This document shows positions 17,467 to 26,153 of a stretch of 64,000 nt of DNA, one piece after another. The stretch comes from Lachnospiraceae bacterium (GTDB lineage: Bacteria > Bacillota > Clostridia > Lachnospirales > Lachnospiraceae). Numbering within the stretch: the stretch's first letter is position 1; the number at the start of each line of letters is the position of its first letter. The DNA is taken from assembly GCA_015057835.1 (NCBI GenBank), contig SVDL01000004.1:1-64000 (forward strand), written 5' to 3'. The translations under genes and the position numbers were made by a program. Below the pieces are notes generated by a model. That model was given only the letters and a program-made list of their open reading frames with translations, was not told where the DNA came from and ran no database searches.

Positions 17467-18507
17467 ATGAGAAGAAACATCCTGATCTGGCTTCTCGCTG
17501 CCGCGCTGTTTCTGGCGGGCTGCGGCGGAGCCGCGGGCAACAGAACAGAGAAAGCAGATTCCGGGGAGGAGAGCGCCTCCCGGGATTTTTTTGCCATGGA
17601 TACCTATATGTCCGTGCTCGCCTATGGGGAAAACGCGGGGAAAGCAGTAGAGAAGGCCGTACAGGAAGTGAACCGCCTGGACAGCCTGCTGTCCGCGGGG
17701 GATCCCGACAGCGAGGTGGGCATGATCAACGGGAACGGAGGCGGTGTGCTCTCCGAGGATGGCAGAGTGCTTATGGAGAGGTCGCTCTCTCTGGCGGCGG
17801 AGACAGATGGACGGTTTGACGTGTGCATCTACCCGCTGGTGGAGCTCTGGGGGTTTACGGGCCAGCATTACCGGCTTCCCGGAAGCGGAGAGATCAGCGC
17901 GGTTCTGCCGCTGACCGATCCGGCGGGGATGACATTTGACCGCAATACCGGAGAAGTCTCTTTTTCAAAGGAAGGGATGATGATCGATTTCGGGGGGATC
18001 GCCAAGGGATACACCTCCTCAAGGATCATTGATATTTTCCGGGAAAACGGGATCGGGAGCGGTCTTGTCAGCCTCGGGGGCAATATTCAGGCGCTGGGAC
18101 GCAAACCGGACGGATCGATGTGGAAGATCGGAATTCAGGATCCGGAGGACAGCGCTGCCATGATCGGCGTGCTGGAAATCTCCGACAAGGCGGTGATCAC
18201 CTCCGGAGGGTATGAGCGGTTTTTTGAGGAAAACGGGAACGTTTACCACCATATACTGGATCCGGAGACCGGTTATCCCGCGGACAGCGGACTGCTTTCT
18301 GTCACGATCGTGTGCACGGACGGAACGGAAGCAGACGGCTTATCCACATCTCTCTTTATCATGGGAAAAGAGGAAGCTCTGCGGTTCTGGAGAGAGCGGA
18401 GTGAGACATTTGACGTGATTCTGGTCACGGATCAGAGGGAAATTATCGTGACGGAGGGACTTCGGGACAGCTTCTCGTCTTCCCTGCCTTTTGAAATCGT
18501 TCAATGA
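17467..18507 (+). CDS. apbE: FAD:protein FMN transferase (ApbE), lipoprotein
   Basis: Lipobox LAAALFLAGCGG; FFAMDTYMSVLAYG; IDFGGIAKGYTSSRI; SLGGNIQALG; DPETGYPADSGLLSVTIVCTDGTEADGLSTSLFIMG. Confidence 0.93.
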   Translation: MRRNILIWLLAAALFLAGCGGAAGNRTEKADSGEESASRDFFAMDTYMSVLAYGENAGKAVEKAVQEVNRLDSLLSAGDPDSEVGMINGNGGGVLSEDGRVLMERSLSLAAETDGRFDVCIYPLVELWGFTGQHYRLPGSGEISAVLPLTDPAGMTFDRNTGEVSFSKEGMMIDFGGIAKGYTSSRIIDIFRENGIGSGLVSLGGNIQALGRKPDGSMWKIGIQDPEDSAAMIGVLEISDKAVITSGGYERFFEENGNVYHHILDPETGYPADSGLLSVTIVCTDGTEADGLSTSLFIMGKEEALRFWRERSETFDVILVTDQREIIVTEGLRDSFSSSLPFEIVQ

Positions 18508-18887
18508 GAAAAAAAGACATTCTGCTGATCCTGATTCTGCTTGGTGCGGCAGGCCTTTTGTGGGCTGCTCTTTCCTTTGCGCCGAAAACCTCCGGCGATA
18601 CTCTGTACGCCGTGGCGAAGATCGACGGGAAAGAAGCCGGAAGGTGGCTGCTTGGGGAAGATGCGGAAGCGGATATTGATTCCGCTTACGGACATAATCA
18701 TCTGTCCGTGCGCGGAGGAGAGGCAGTTATGACCGAAGCGGACTGTCCTGACGGTTACTGCATGGAACAGCATGCCATCGGTCTAAATGGCGGTTCGATC
18801 ATCTGCCTTCCCCATCATCTGGTCATCGAGATCCGGACGGAAGACGGCAGAAAAACGGATGGAGGAGTGGACGGCGTAGCAAAATGA
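18504..18887 (+). CDS. NusG domain II-containing membrane-anchored protein
   Basis: Single N-terminal TM; VRGGEAVMTEADCPDGYCMEQHAI...GGSIICLPHHLVIEI typical of the NusG_II small proteins next to Gx transporters. Confidence 0.8.
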   Translation: MRKKDILLILILLGAAGLLWAALSFAPKTSGDTLYAVAKIDGKEAGRWLLGEDAEADIDSAYGHNHLSVRGGEAVMTEADCPDGYCMEQHAIGLNGGSIICLPHHLVIEIRTEDGRKTDGGVDGVAK

Positions 18888-19453
18888 GAACGGAATCAAC
18901 GGCAAAAATAGTTGCATACTGCGGCATGCTCACTGCGCTGGCGATGATCTTCAGCTATGTGGAATCTCTTATTCCCATCAGCTTCGGCGTCCCGGGAATC
19001 AAACTCGGGCTCGCCAATCTGATCGTTCTCTCCGCGCTCTGGTATTTGAAACCGGGAGAAGTTCTCATGATCTCAACTGCAAGGATCCTTCTCCTCGGAT
19101 TTCTGTTCGGCAGCGGCATGTCGATCCTCTATTCCCTCGCCGGAGGGCTCCTCAGCTTTGTGGTTATGGTATCGCTAAAGCGGACCGGCGGGTTTTCGGA
19201 GACCGGGATCAGCACCGCCGGCGCTGTCTCTCATAATATCGGACAGATCCTGGTCGCCGCCGCGGTGCTCAGATCGGCAAAACTGTTTTATTATCTGCCT
19301 GTTCTGATCCTGTCGGGCGTGATCACGGGAATTCTGATCGGGATCCTGGCGGGGCGTGTCCAGGCGATCCTTTCCGGAACAGCATTTGCGGGCATATCAG
19401 AAAAACAGAAAAAACTCTCTGACGGAAACAGAGAGGAGCGAAAAAAAAGATAA
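18884..19453 (+). CDS. Gx transporter family membrane protein (heptaprenyl diphosphate synthase component I-like)
   Basis: VESLIPISFGVPGIKLGLANLIVLSALWYL, FGSGMSILYSLAGGLLSF, SHNIGQILVAAAVL. Confidence 0.85.
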   Translation: MRTESTAKIVAYCGMLTALAMIFSYVESLIPISFGVPGIKLGLANLIVLSALWYLKPGEVLMISTARILLLGFLFGSGMSILYSLAGGLLSFVVMVSLKRTGGFSETGISTAGAVSHNIGQILVAAAVLRSAKLFYYLPVLILSGVITGILIGILAGRVQAILSGTAFAGISEKQKKLSDGNREERKKR

Positions 19454-19462
19454 AGACGAAAA

Positions 19463-19500
19463 ACAGAACTGCCGGACTCTTCGGAGCCCGGCAGTTCTGT
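19463..19500. terminator. Strong hairpin between convergent Gx gene and hsp20
   Basis: ACAGAACTGCCGG...CCGGCAGTTCTGT perfect 13-bp stem with an extra CTC/GAG inner pairing. Confidence 0.75.
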
Positions 19501-19563
19501 GGTTTGATGGTGCTGTTTTAAGATGCTTTATATATGAAGCGGAGAGCACTCCGCAGTGGGCGA

Positions 19564-20016
19564 TCAGCCTTCGATCATGATGGTCTTCTTCTCCGGGATC
19601 TGCTCCTTGACTTCCTTCTTCGGAACGCCCAGTTTCAGGATGCCGTCCTCGAATCTCGCCTTGATATCCTCTTCTGTGATATCCTTGCCGACAAAGAAGC
19701 TTCTCTTCATGGAGCCAATATATCTCTCTTTGCGGATCACGCGGCCTTCGGTATCTTTTTCTTCGTTATCAGTGTTCTTTGAGGCACTGATGGTAAGATA
19801 GCCGTTGGTAAGTTCCAGGTTCAGATCTTCTTTCTTATAGCCGGGAAGCTCGACGTCCAGCTCATAGCCGTTTTCCGTCTCGCGGATATCGGTCTTCATA
19901 AGATCCGTGCGCTCTGTGCGGAGAACCGGTCTCGCGGGCTTGAAGAAGCTTCTGTCAAAGTCGTCGAAGAAATCGTCCATAAGGTTATCTCCAAAAATAC
20001 TCGGTAAATACATCAT
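19564..20016 (-). CDS. hsp20: Hsp20/alpha-crystallin small heat shock protein
   Basis: DIRETENGYELDVELPGYKKEDLNLELTNGYLTISASK...FEDGILKLGVPK alpha-crystallin domain. Confidence 0.93.
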   Translation of the reverse strand: MMYLPSIFGDNLMDDFFDDFDRSFFKPARPVLRTERTDLMKTDIRETENGYELDVELPGYKKEDLNLELTNGYLTISASKNTDNEEKDTEGRVIRKERYIGSMKRSFFVGKDITEEDIKARFEDGILKLGVPKKEVKEQIPEKKTIMIEG

Positions 20017-20105
20017 AATAAATACCTCCTTATCATCTATTCATCTCTGAATGGAATTTTAAAATTTCTATTTTGGAAAGCTTTTCTTTTCTCTTTCTGA
20101 ATGCC

Positions 20106-20133
20106 ATTATAGCACGGTTGTTAGCACTGTCAA
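20106..20133 (-). promoter_or_regulatory. hsp20 promoter, consensus -35 and -10
   Basis: Minus strand TTGACA (20133-20128), 16-bp spacer, TATAAT (20111-20106). Confidence 0.85.
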
Positions 20134-20147
20134 GAGGTGAGTGCTAA
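20121..20147. promoter_or_regulatory. CIRCE element (HrcA operator)
   Basis: TTAGCACTG-N9-GAGTGCTAA, one mismatch to TTAGCACTC-N9-GAGTGCTAA; overlaps the -35 of hsp20. Confidence 0.93.
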
Positions 20148-20192
20148 TTATTCTGTGAAGAATTTGTGAAATGAAAACCATATTCTTTTCTG

Positions 20193-20232
20193 AAAAAAAG
20201 GCCGGACTCCCCTGTTTAACGGGAAGTCCGGC
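20193..20232 (-). terminator. Rho-independent terminator of the Ldh-family gene
   Basis: Minus strand GCCGGACT..loop..AGTCCGGC followed by a T-run (plus strand AAAAAAA at 20193-20199). Confidence 0.75.
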
Positions 20233-20256
20233 TGCTGCCGGTTCTTAAAATGGTTT

Positions 20257-21381
20257 CTAGTAGAAGTTTCCTCCAAACCCCGTATCCCGGAGTTCATAAC
20301 CGCTGAAATATCTGCCGAAGTCGAGCGAGAGACCGTCGCACACTTCTTTGAACTCCGCCATCGTATTATCGTTGACGGGGATGCCCTCCCGGAGGATCCG
20401 TTTCTCCGCCTCGTACTCTTTTTCACCGTGTGTATAGATCCGCTCCGCACCGGCCGCTTTCGGGGACCTGCGGATATCTTCGAGATAATCGGAAAGATGC
20501 TCCCTGATAGCAACGGCATCCCCGAAAATGGCCGGATCAATCGCGGCAAAACCGTGACAGATAAGGGCACGGCCGTCCCTGCCGGTCCTGCTGGAAGGCG
20601 TTCCGAGAGAGAAGATTGAAGAAAAAAGCTCACAGAGCATCGCGTATCCGTAGCCTTTGTGCCCGCCGGTCTCCTCGGAAGCACCGCCGAGGGGCATGAT
20701 CCCGCCGCCGCCATGGTGGGCGATATTTCCGAGAACGACGGAAGCATCGACGGTCGGAATACCGTCTCCGTCGAGGGCCCATCCTTCATGAAGAGGCTTT
20801 CCCTCCTTATTGTATACTTCCAGTTTGCCGCGGGTCACTACAGAGGTGCCTGCGTCAAAATAGAAATCGAACGGATCCGCAGGAACGGCAATGGCGATCG
20901 GATTGGTGCCGAGCATGGCCGTCCGCCCGTACGTGGGGACGGTGATGGGATTTGTATTTGTGCAGGACAGACCGATGAAACCTTTCTCACATGCCATTTT
21001 TGCGTAGTAACCGGCTATGCCGTAATGGTTGGAGTTGCGGACGGTCACGATCCCGATGCCGGAGGTCTGCGCCTTTTCGATTGCTTTGTTCATGGCGAGG
21101 CGCCCGACGAGCTGCCCCATGGCATCATTTCCGTCAATGACGGCGGAGACCGGTGTCTCAAAAAGGATCTCCGGAACCGCGTCTTTTCGGATCATGCCGC
21201 TCAGCAGACCTTTGTAGTAGCGGTAGAGACGCTGGACGCCGTGACTTTCGATACCATAGAGATCGCTCTTGAGAAGAACGTCCGTGATAAAAGCGGCGTC
21301 CTCCCCGGAAAAACCGAATTTCTCAAATACATCCAGGCAGAATGTTTCCAGTGTTTCTGTCTTCCAGAACTGATAACCCAT
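20257..21381 (-). CDS. Ldh family (type 2 malate/L-lactate) NAD(P)-dependent oxidoreductase
   Basis: KSDLYGIESHGVQRLYRYYKGL, VTVRNSNHYGIAGYYA, LGTNPIAIAVPA, GGHKGYGYAMLCELFSS. Confidence 0.9.
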   Translation of the reverse strand: MGYQFWKTETLETFCLDVFEKFGFSGEDAAFITDVLLKSDLYGIESHGVQRLYRYYKGLLSGMIRKDAVPEILFETPVSAVIDGNDAMGQLVGRLAMNKAIEKAQTSGIGIVTVRNSNHYGIAGYYAKMACEKGFIGLSCTNTNPITVPTYGRTAMLGTNPIAIAVPADPFDFYFDAGTSVVTRGKLEVYNKEGKPLHEGWALDGDGIPTVDASVVLGNIAHHGGGGIMPLGGASEETGGHKGYGYAMLCELFSSIFSLGTPSSRTGRDGRALICHGFAAIDPAIFGDAVAIREHLSDYLEDIRRSPKAAGAERIYTHGEKEYEAEKRILREGIPVNDNTMAEFKEVCDGLSLDFGRYFSGYELRDTGFGGNFY

Positions 21382-21518
21382 TTTTTAAATGCACCTGTCC
21401 GGGCAGGAGGAGGCGGACCGGCTCTCCCTTCTTTCTTTCCTTGTACTTCCTGCTTCGTGTTTCTGCGGATCTCTCCGTAACCGCAGGAAGCGGCAGTATG
21501 TCTGTCAGTAAGTCTATT

Positions 21519-21650
21519 ATACATCAATTCCCGGATCTACAGGCATCAATTCGAGGGGATGTCAGCACCGATTCGGGGAGGGGTCAGCATGAATATGGGG
21601 GCGGGGCAGCGTCGATCCGGGGAGGCGTAAGCATCCATACGGGGAAATGC
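21519..21650. repeat. Degenerate 22-bp tandem repeat, about 6 units
   Basis: Units at 21519, 21541, 21563, 21585, 21607, 21629; consensus about CAGCATCGATTCGGGGAGGGGT, e.g. CAGCACCGATTCGGGGAGGGGT, CAGCATGAATATGGGGGCGGGG, CAGCGTCGATCCGGGGAGGCGT. Confidence 0.8.
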
Positions 21651-21681
21651 AGGAAGAAAGGTCTGCGAAAATGATTTGTCA

Positions 21682-21709
21682 TTGACTTCAAAAAAGTATA
21701 TCTTATAGT
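21682..21709 (+). promoter_or_regulatory. Putative promoter of MATE gene
   Basis: TTGACT-16-TATAGT upstream of 21744 ATG. Confidence 0.6.
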
Positions 21710-21743
21710 ATAGAGGAATGCTTTGGGAAGAAACGGCAGCGAT

Positions 21744-23105
21744 ATGGAAAGTAGAGACGGAAAAATCATACGGGACCTGACGACGGGAAGTGTACCGGCA
21801 ACACTTCTGAAGTTCGCGACCCCGCTGTTTTTATCGGGCCTTCTGCAGATGGTCTACAACATGGTGGATATGGTGGTCGTCGGCCGGTTTGAGGGAACAC
21901 TGGGGCTGTCCGCGGTTGCGATCGGCGGTGAGCTTCTGCAGCTGATCACGTTTGTCGCGATGGGGCTGTCCAATGCAGGGCAGATCCTGATCTCGCGGTT
22001 TGTGGGAGCGGGCCGGAGAGATAAGGTGGGCTTCATGGTAGGCACACTGTTTACGCTCCTCATGAGCCTTGCGGTAGTGATCACCGTGATCCTTCTGTTT
22101 TTCTACAAAGGAATCTTAACACTTCTCAACACGCCGGCGGATATATGGGAATATACCTGCCAGTACAGTGTCTGCTGCGTGTGCGGGATCATTTTTATCT
22201 ACGGCTACAACCTTGTCTCTGCGATCCTGCGCGGCATGGGAGATTCAAGACACCCGTTCCAGTTCATTGCGACGGCGTCCATCATCAACATCGTGCTGGA
22301 TATCATTTTTGTAGGACCGATGCACATGGGACCTTTTGGCGCCGCGCTTGCGACGGTAATAGGACAGGCGGTCAGCTTCCTGTTTGCCCTGCGGCTCCTG
22401 TACAGGAACCGGGAGCAGATCCATTTCGATTTTAAACCATCTCATTTCAAGATCTATCCGGAGGTCTCCGGACAGCTGATCTCCCTCGGGATCCCTATGG
22501 TGATCCAGTCCGCGGCAGTGACGCTCTCCATGCTTTTCGTCAATTCCTTTGTCAACAGTTACGGATCTGTCGCCGTAGCGGTCACCGGCGTCGCCCGGAA
22601 GCTGGAGAGCATGATCGGCGTTGTCTCCCAGGCCATCTCCTCCGCCGGCGGCGCGATGGTCTCCCAGGCGCTGGGGGCGAAAAAAACAGAGAGGGTGCCG
22701 AAAATCGTGCTGACAGCCCTCTGGGTCGTCGCGATCCCGGCCAGCATTTTTGCCGTTATTATCTTTTTCCGGCCGGAATGGCTCTTCGGACTGTTCTCGG
22801 ATGATCCCGCCGTTCTCGCGATGGCGGTCACTTACGTGCCGGTCGCCCTGGTGCAGTTCACCGGCGCGACGCTCCGTCCCGCCAATTTCGCGCTGATCAA
22901 CGGCTCCGGCAATTCCAAACTGAACCTTATGGTGGCGCTGCTCGACGGTATTATCGCCCGGATCGGTCTCGCGCTTCTTCTGGGGATCGCGCTCGGCATG
23001 GGCATTCGCGGATTCTGGTACGGAAATGCTCTCGCCGGCCTCGTGCCCTTCCTGATCGGAGGAACGTATCTTCTGTCCGGCAGATGGAAAACGTACGGAA
23101 TGTGA
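21744..23105 (+). CDS. MATE family efflux transporter
   Basis: Polytopic; LTTGSVPATLLKFATPLFLSGLLQMVYNMVDMVVVGRFEG and paired MATE repeats. Confidence 0.92.
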   Translation: MESRDGKIIRDLTTGSVPATLLKFATPLFLSGLLQMVYNMVDMVVVGRFEGTLGLSAVAIGGELLQLITFVAMGLSNAGQILISRFVGAGRRDKVGFMVGTLFTLLMSLAVVITVILLFFYKGILTLLNTPADIWEYTCQYSVCCVCGIIFIYGYNLVSAILRGMGDSRHPFQFIATASIINIVLDIIFVGPMHMGPFGAALATVIGQAVSFLFALRLLYRNREQIHFDFKPSHFKIYPEVSGQLISLGIPMVIQSAAVTLSMLFVNSFVNSYGSVAVAVTGVARKLESMIGVVSQAISSAGGAMVSQALGAKKTERVPKIVLTALWVVAIPASIFAVIIFFRPEWLFGLFSDDPAVLAMAVTYVPVALVQFTGATLRPANFALINGSGNSKLNLMVALLDGIIARIGLALLLGIALGMGIRGFWYGNALAGLVPFLIGGTYLLSGRWKTYGM

Positions 23106-23112
23106 AAAATGC

Positions 23113-23141
23113 AAATGCGGGCTGTCCGGCAGCCCGCATTT
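23113..23141 (+). terminator. Rho-independent terminator of MATE gene
   Basis: AAATGCGGGCTG-TCCGG-CAGCCCGCATTT, perfect 12-bp stem directly after the stop. Confidence 0.8.
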
Positions 23142-23242
23142 CTGATATAATGGCGGTTGCACTGTGAAAAATATTGTGATCAGTGCAGCATACTGTTTTA
23201 AAATAATCTGCCGCTGAGGTATTTTTTAAGGAGAATTCTTAC

Positions 23243-24094
23243 ATGAAGATCGCAGTTACCTATGAAAACGGAACTATTTTCCAGCATTTCGGAAGAACAG
23301 AGAATTTCAGGATCTACGACGTGGAAGACGGCGCTGTCGTCTCCAGTGAAGTGATGAATGCCGGCGGCGTCGGCCATGAAGCGCTGGCGGAGCTCCTTGC
23401 GCAGCACGATATCAGCGTGCTGATCTGCGGCGGCATGGGAGCCGGGGCGCAGGCGGCCCTCGCGGAGGCGGGCATCGAAGTCTATGCCGGCGCGGAAGGC
23501 AGTGCGGACGAGGCGGTGGAGAAGTATCTCAAAGGAGAGCTGGAGTCCACCGGCGTAAACTGTGACCATCACAGCCACGGGGAAGATCATGATCACGGCT
23601 GCGGAGAAGGCGGATGCGGTTCCGGCGGCTGCAGCAGCTGCAGCGGATGCGGCGGAAGTATGATCGAGGGGAAAAACGTCGGCAGGACCTGCCGCGTTCA
23701 TTACAGGGGAACCTTTGACGACGGCACGCAGTTCGATTCTTCCTATGACAGGGGAGAACCGCTGGAATTTGTCTGCGGCGCGGGCATGATGATCCGCGGT
23801 TTTGACTCCGCAGTCGCGCAGATGGATCCGGGAGAGATCGTGGACGTTCACCTTATGCCGGAAGAGGCGTACGGCCCCGTGGACCCGAGGGCGGTCTTCA
23901 GCGTTGTCATCCGGGAGCTTCCCGGATCGGAAGGACTGGAGGTCGGCCAGAAGGCCTATCTCACCAATGACTACGGCCAGCCGTTCATCGTCCGCGTTGT
24001 CGCGAAAGACGATACGCTGATCACGTTTGACGCCAATCATGAGATGGCCGGAAAGAAACTGAATTTCAGGATTGAGCTTGTTGAAGTATTATGA
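23243..24094 (+). CDS. DiNase/NifX-like domain + His/Cys-rich linker + FKBP-type (SlyD-like) peptidyl-prolyl isomerase fusion
   Basis: MKIAVTYENGTIFQHFGRTENFRIYD...ICGGMGAGAQAALAEAGIEVY (DiNase); CDHHSHGEDHDHGCGEGGCGSGGCSSCSGCGGS; VHYRGTFDDGTQFDSSYDRGEPLEFVCGAGMMIRGFDSAV (FKBP). Confidence 0.9.
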   Translation: MKIAVTYENGTIFQHFGRTENFRIYDVEDGAVVSSEVMNAGGVGHEALAELLAQHDISVLICGGMGAGAQAALAEAGIEVYAGAEGSADEAVEKYLKGELESTGVNCDHHSHGEDHDHGCGEGGCGSGGCSSCSGCGGSMIEGKNVGRTCRVHYRGTFDDGTQFDSSYDRGEPLEFVCGAGMMIRGFDSAVAQMDPGEIVDVHLMPEEAYGPVDPRAVFSVVIRELPGSEGLEVGQKAYLTNDYGQPFIVRVVAKDDTLITFDANHEMAGKKLNFRIELVEVL

Positions 24095-24133
24095 GGAGGG
24101 GCCTGCCTGAGGGAGAATTCTTTTGACAGAAAT

Positions 24134-25603
24134 CTAATCGCAGAGGATCTCCGCAAGCGTCGCCATCATATCGCTGATCTCAAGCGGTTTCGAGATGTGG
24201 GCATTCATGCCGGCATCTTTTTCTTTCTCGATATCCTCCCGGAAAGCGTTGGCGGTCATCGCAATGACGGGAACGGAAGCGCGGACCGGATCGGGGAGCG
24301 CGCGGATCAGCCGGGTGGCTTCGAGACCGCCCATGACCGGCATCTGCACGTCCATGAGAACAGCGTCGTAATAACCGGGCTCGTTCTGCTTCACCATATC
24401 CAGCGCGATCTGTCCGTTTTCGGCGGTCTCCAGCATGAAACCGGTGTCCGTGAGGATCATCGAGGCGATCTCACGGTTGATCGGATTATCCTCCGCAAGG
24501 AGCAGCCGGATCGATCCAGGATCGCCGGAGGGGTGATCCCTGCAGGGGAGAGAAGTCGTGGCTTCCGGCAGGCTGTCCGTGATCCGGAAGGGGAGCGTGA
24601 CCGTAAATTCCGTCCCTTTTCCCTGCTCCGTGTCAAGGCTGATCGAACCGCCCATGAGATCCGTGAATTTTTTGGTGATGGCCATGCCGAGGCCCGTTCC
24701 CTGAATGCCGCTGACGGTCGAAGTGCGCTCTCTCTCAAAGCTGTCGAAGACTTTTTCCGCGAATTCGGGACTCATGCCGATGCCGTTGTCTTTCACGCGG
24801 ATCTCATAGATCCCCTGACCCTCCCTGCGTCCGGTCTGGGCCAGGCGGACAGAGATCTCGCCGCCCTCCGGCGTGAATTTGCAGGCGTTGCTCATAAGAT
24901 TCAGGAGGATCCTGTTGAGGCGCTTCCGGTCACAGATCACAAAAGGATCCGAAAGACCGGAGGTGTCCGCCGTATAGCGGATATGTTTCTTCTCGATCTG
25001 GGAAGCGAACAGATCGCTGACGCCGGTGAGAACGGTGCGCAGATCCGTCGGGATCTCCTCGGTCTCGAGGTTCCCGCTCTCGATGCGGCTCATCTCCAGC
25101 ACGTCGTTGATGAGCCCCAGAAGATGCTCACTGGACGCGTCGATCTTGCCGAGATATTCCCTCATCTGCTCTTCGGAGACACCGTCCCGGAGCGCCAGCT
25201 GCGTGTAGCCGATGATCGCGTTCATCGGCGTGCGGATATCATGGGACATGTTGGAGAGGAAAATGCTCTTGGCCTCGGATGCCTGTCTCGTGCTGCTGAG
25301 TTCCCGCTCGTTTTCGCGGATGCGGTCCGTGATATAGATGAGCATCGTCAGCATAATAAATACGAAAATACTGCCGCCAAACAGAATGGAGGCAATCACG
25401 AGATCGGGCTTTCCGAAAATACCGACGGTAAGGTAGCCCGCAAAGAACAGGATCATAAAGACCTGAGGCGTAAACAGCGCCGTTCGGTTTCTGCGCCCGA
25501 TGGCCATCCAGGCCATTTTTTTTGTGAACCGATGGTACTGGATGATATTGTACAGCATGAGGGCGCTGCCCAGATAGATCATTCCGTATATGAGATAACG
25601 CAT
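24134..25603 (-). CDS. Hybrid sensor histidine kinase with C-terminal receiver domain
   Basis: FLSNMSHDIRTPMNAIIGYTQLAL H-box; NACKFTPEGGEISV; GTGLGMAITKKFTDLMGG; IRLLLAEDNPINREIASMIL...LMDVQMPVMGGLEA receiver. Confidence 0.93.
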   Translation of the reverse strand: MRYLIYGMIYLGSALMLYNIIQYHRFTKKMAWMAIGRRNRTALFTPQVFMILFFAGYLTVGIFGKPDLVIASILFGGSIFVFIMLTMLIYITDRIRENERELSSTRQASEAKSIFLSNMSHDIRTPMNAIIGYTQLALRDGVSEEQMREYLGKIDASSEHLLGLINDVLEMSRIESGNLETEEIPTDLRTVLTGVSDLFASQIEKKHIRYTADTSGLSDPFVICDRKRLNRILLNLMSNACKFTPEGGEISVRLAQTGRREGQGIYEIRVKDNGIGMSPEFAEKVFDSFERERTSTVSGIQGTGLGMAITKKFTDLMGGSISLDTEQGKGTEFTVTLPFRITDSLPEATTSLPCRDHPSGDPGSIRLLLAEDNPINREIASMILTDTGFMLETAENGQIALDMVKQNEPGYYDAVLMDVQMPVMGGLEATRLIRALPDPVRASVPVIAMTANAFREDIEKEKDAGMNAHISKPLEISDMMATLAEILCD

Positions 25604-25762
25604 TGCAGTCCTCCCGGCAGGGATAACGATGATGGTATTTTTTGTAAAGTCATTTTACCACACCGGAAAAAGAAAATGAACGTCGGCTTAACGGTTCCGG
25701 AATTCTGTGTTAAACTGCATACAGATTCTGAGTGAGATTCCGACAGGAAGGACGGCCGTGTG

Positions 25763-26008
25763 ATGAGACTTCTGAAAATACAGGCTTTTTTAAAAGAAAA
25801 GAATATCACCTACGATTATGTGGAGGAAAACGAGTGCGGAAGCATTGACTTTCAGTTCCGCGGCGTGCCTTATCACGTCTGGGAATTTCCGCCGGAAGAA
25901 CCGGGGTGCGAGAGCAATATACGCACCGGCGGGAGAGTGGAGGAGTTCTCCGGGGACTATGAGGAGGCGATCCTGGAGGTTCTGCGGGACTGGGACGCGA
26001 TGAAATAG
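25763..26008 (+). CDS. Small conserved acidic protein of unknown function
   Basis: 81-aa ORF MRLLKIQAFLKEKNITYDYVEENECGSIDFQFRGVPYHVWEF... followed by a terminator. Confidence 0.6.
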   Translation: MRLLKIQAFLKEKNITYDYVEENECGSIDFQFRGVPYHVWEFPPEEPGCESNIRTGGRVEEFSGDYEEAILEVLRDWDAMK

Positions 26009-26020
26009 AGAGAATAAGCG

Positions 26021-26055
26021 AAAGAGCGGAGACCTTTCGGGGGCCTCCGCTCTTT
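26021..26055. terminator. Hairpin terminator after the small acidic ORF
   Basis: AAAGAGCGGAGaCC...GGcCTCCGCTCTTT; the symmetric A/T flanks allow bidirectional function. Confidence 0.8.
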
Positions 26056-26128
26056 TACGCGTATCGGGGAGGATCGGATCCTTTACTCACGCGCTTTATA
26101 CGCGTATCGGGGAGGATCGGATCCTTTT
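26056..26128. repeat. Tandem direct duplication, 43-bp period
   Basis: TACGCGTATCGGGGAGGATCGGATCCTTT occurs at 26056 and 26099. Confidence 0.85.
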
Positions 26129-26153
26129 ATTTACGCGATTTTTGGCGATCGGC

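Noticed and set aside
21519-21650. CRISPR array
   Set aside because: Units are contiguous with no spacers and no cas genes in the window.
21342-21674. 110-aa ORF spanning the 22-bp repeat array
   Set aside because: Repeat period is not a multiple of three and the peptide shows no family; noncoding interpretation preferred.
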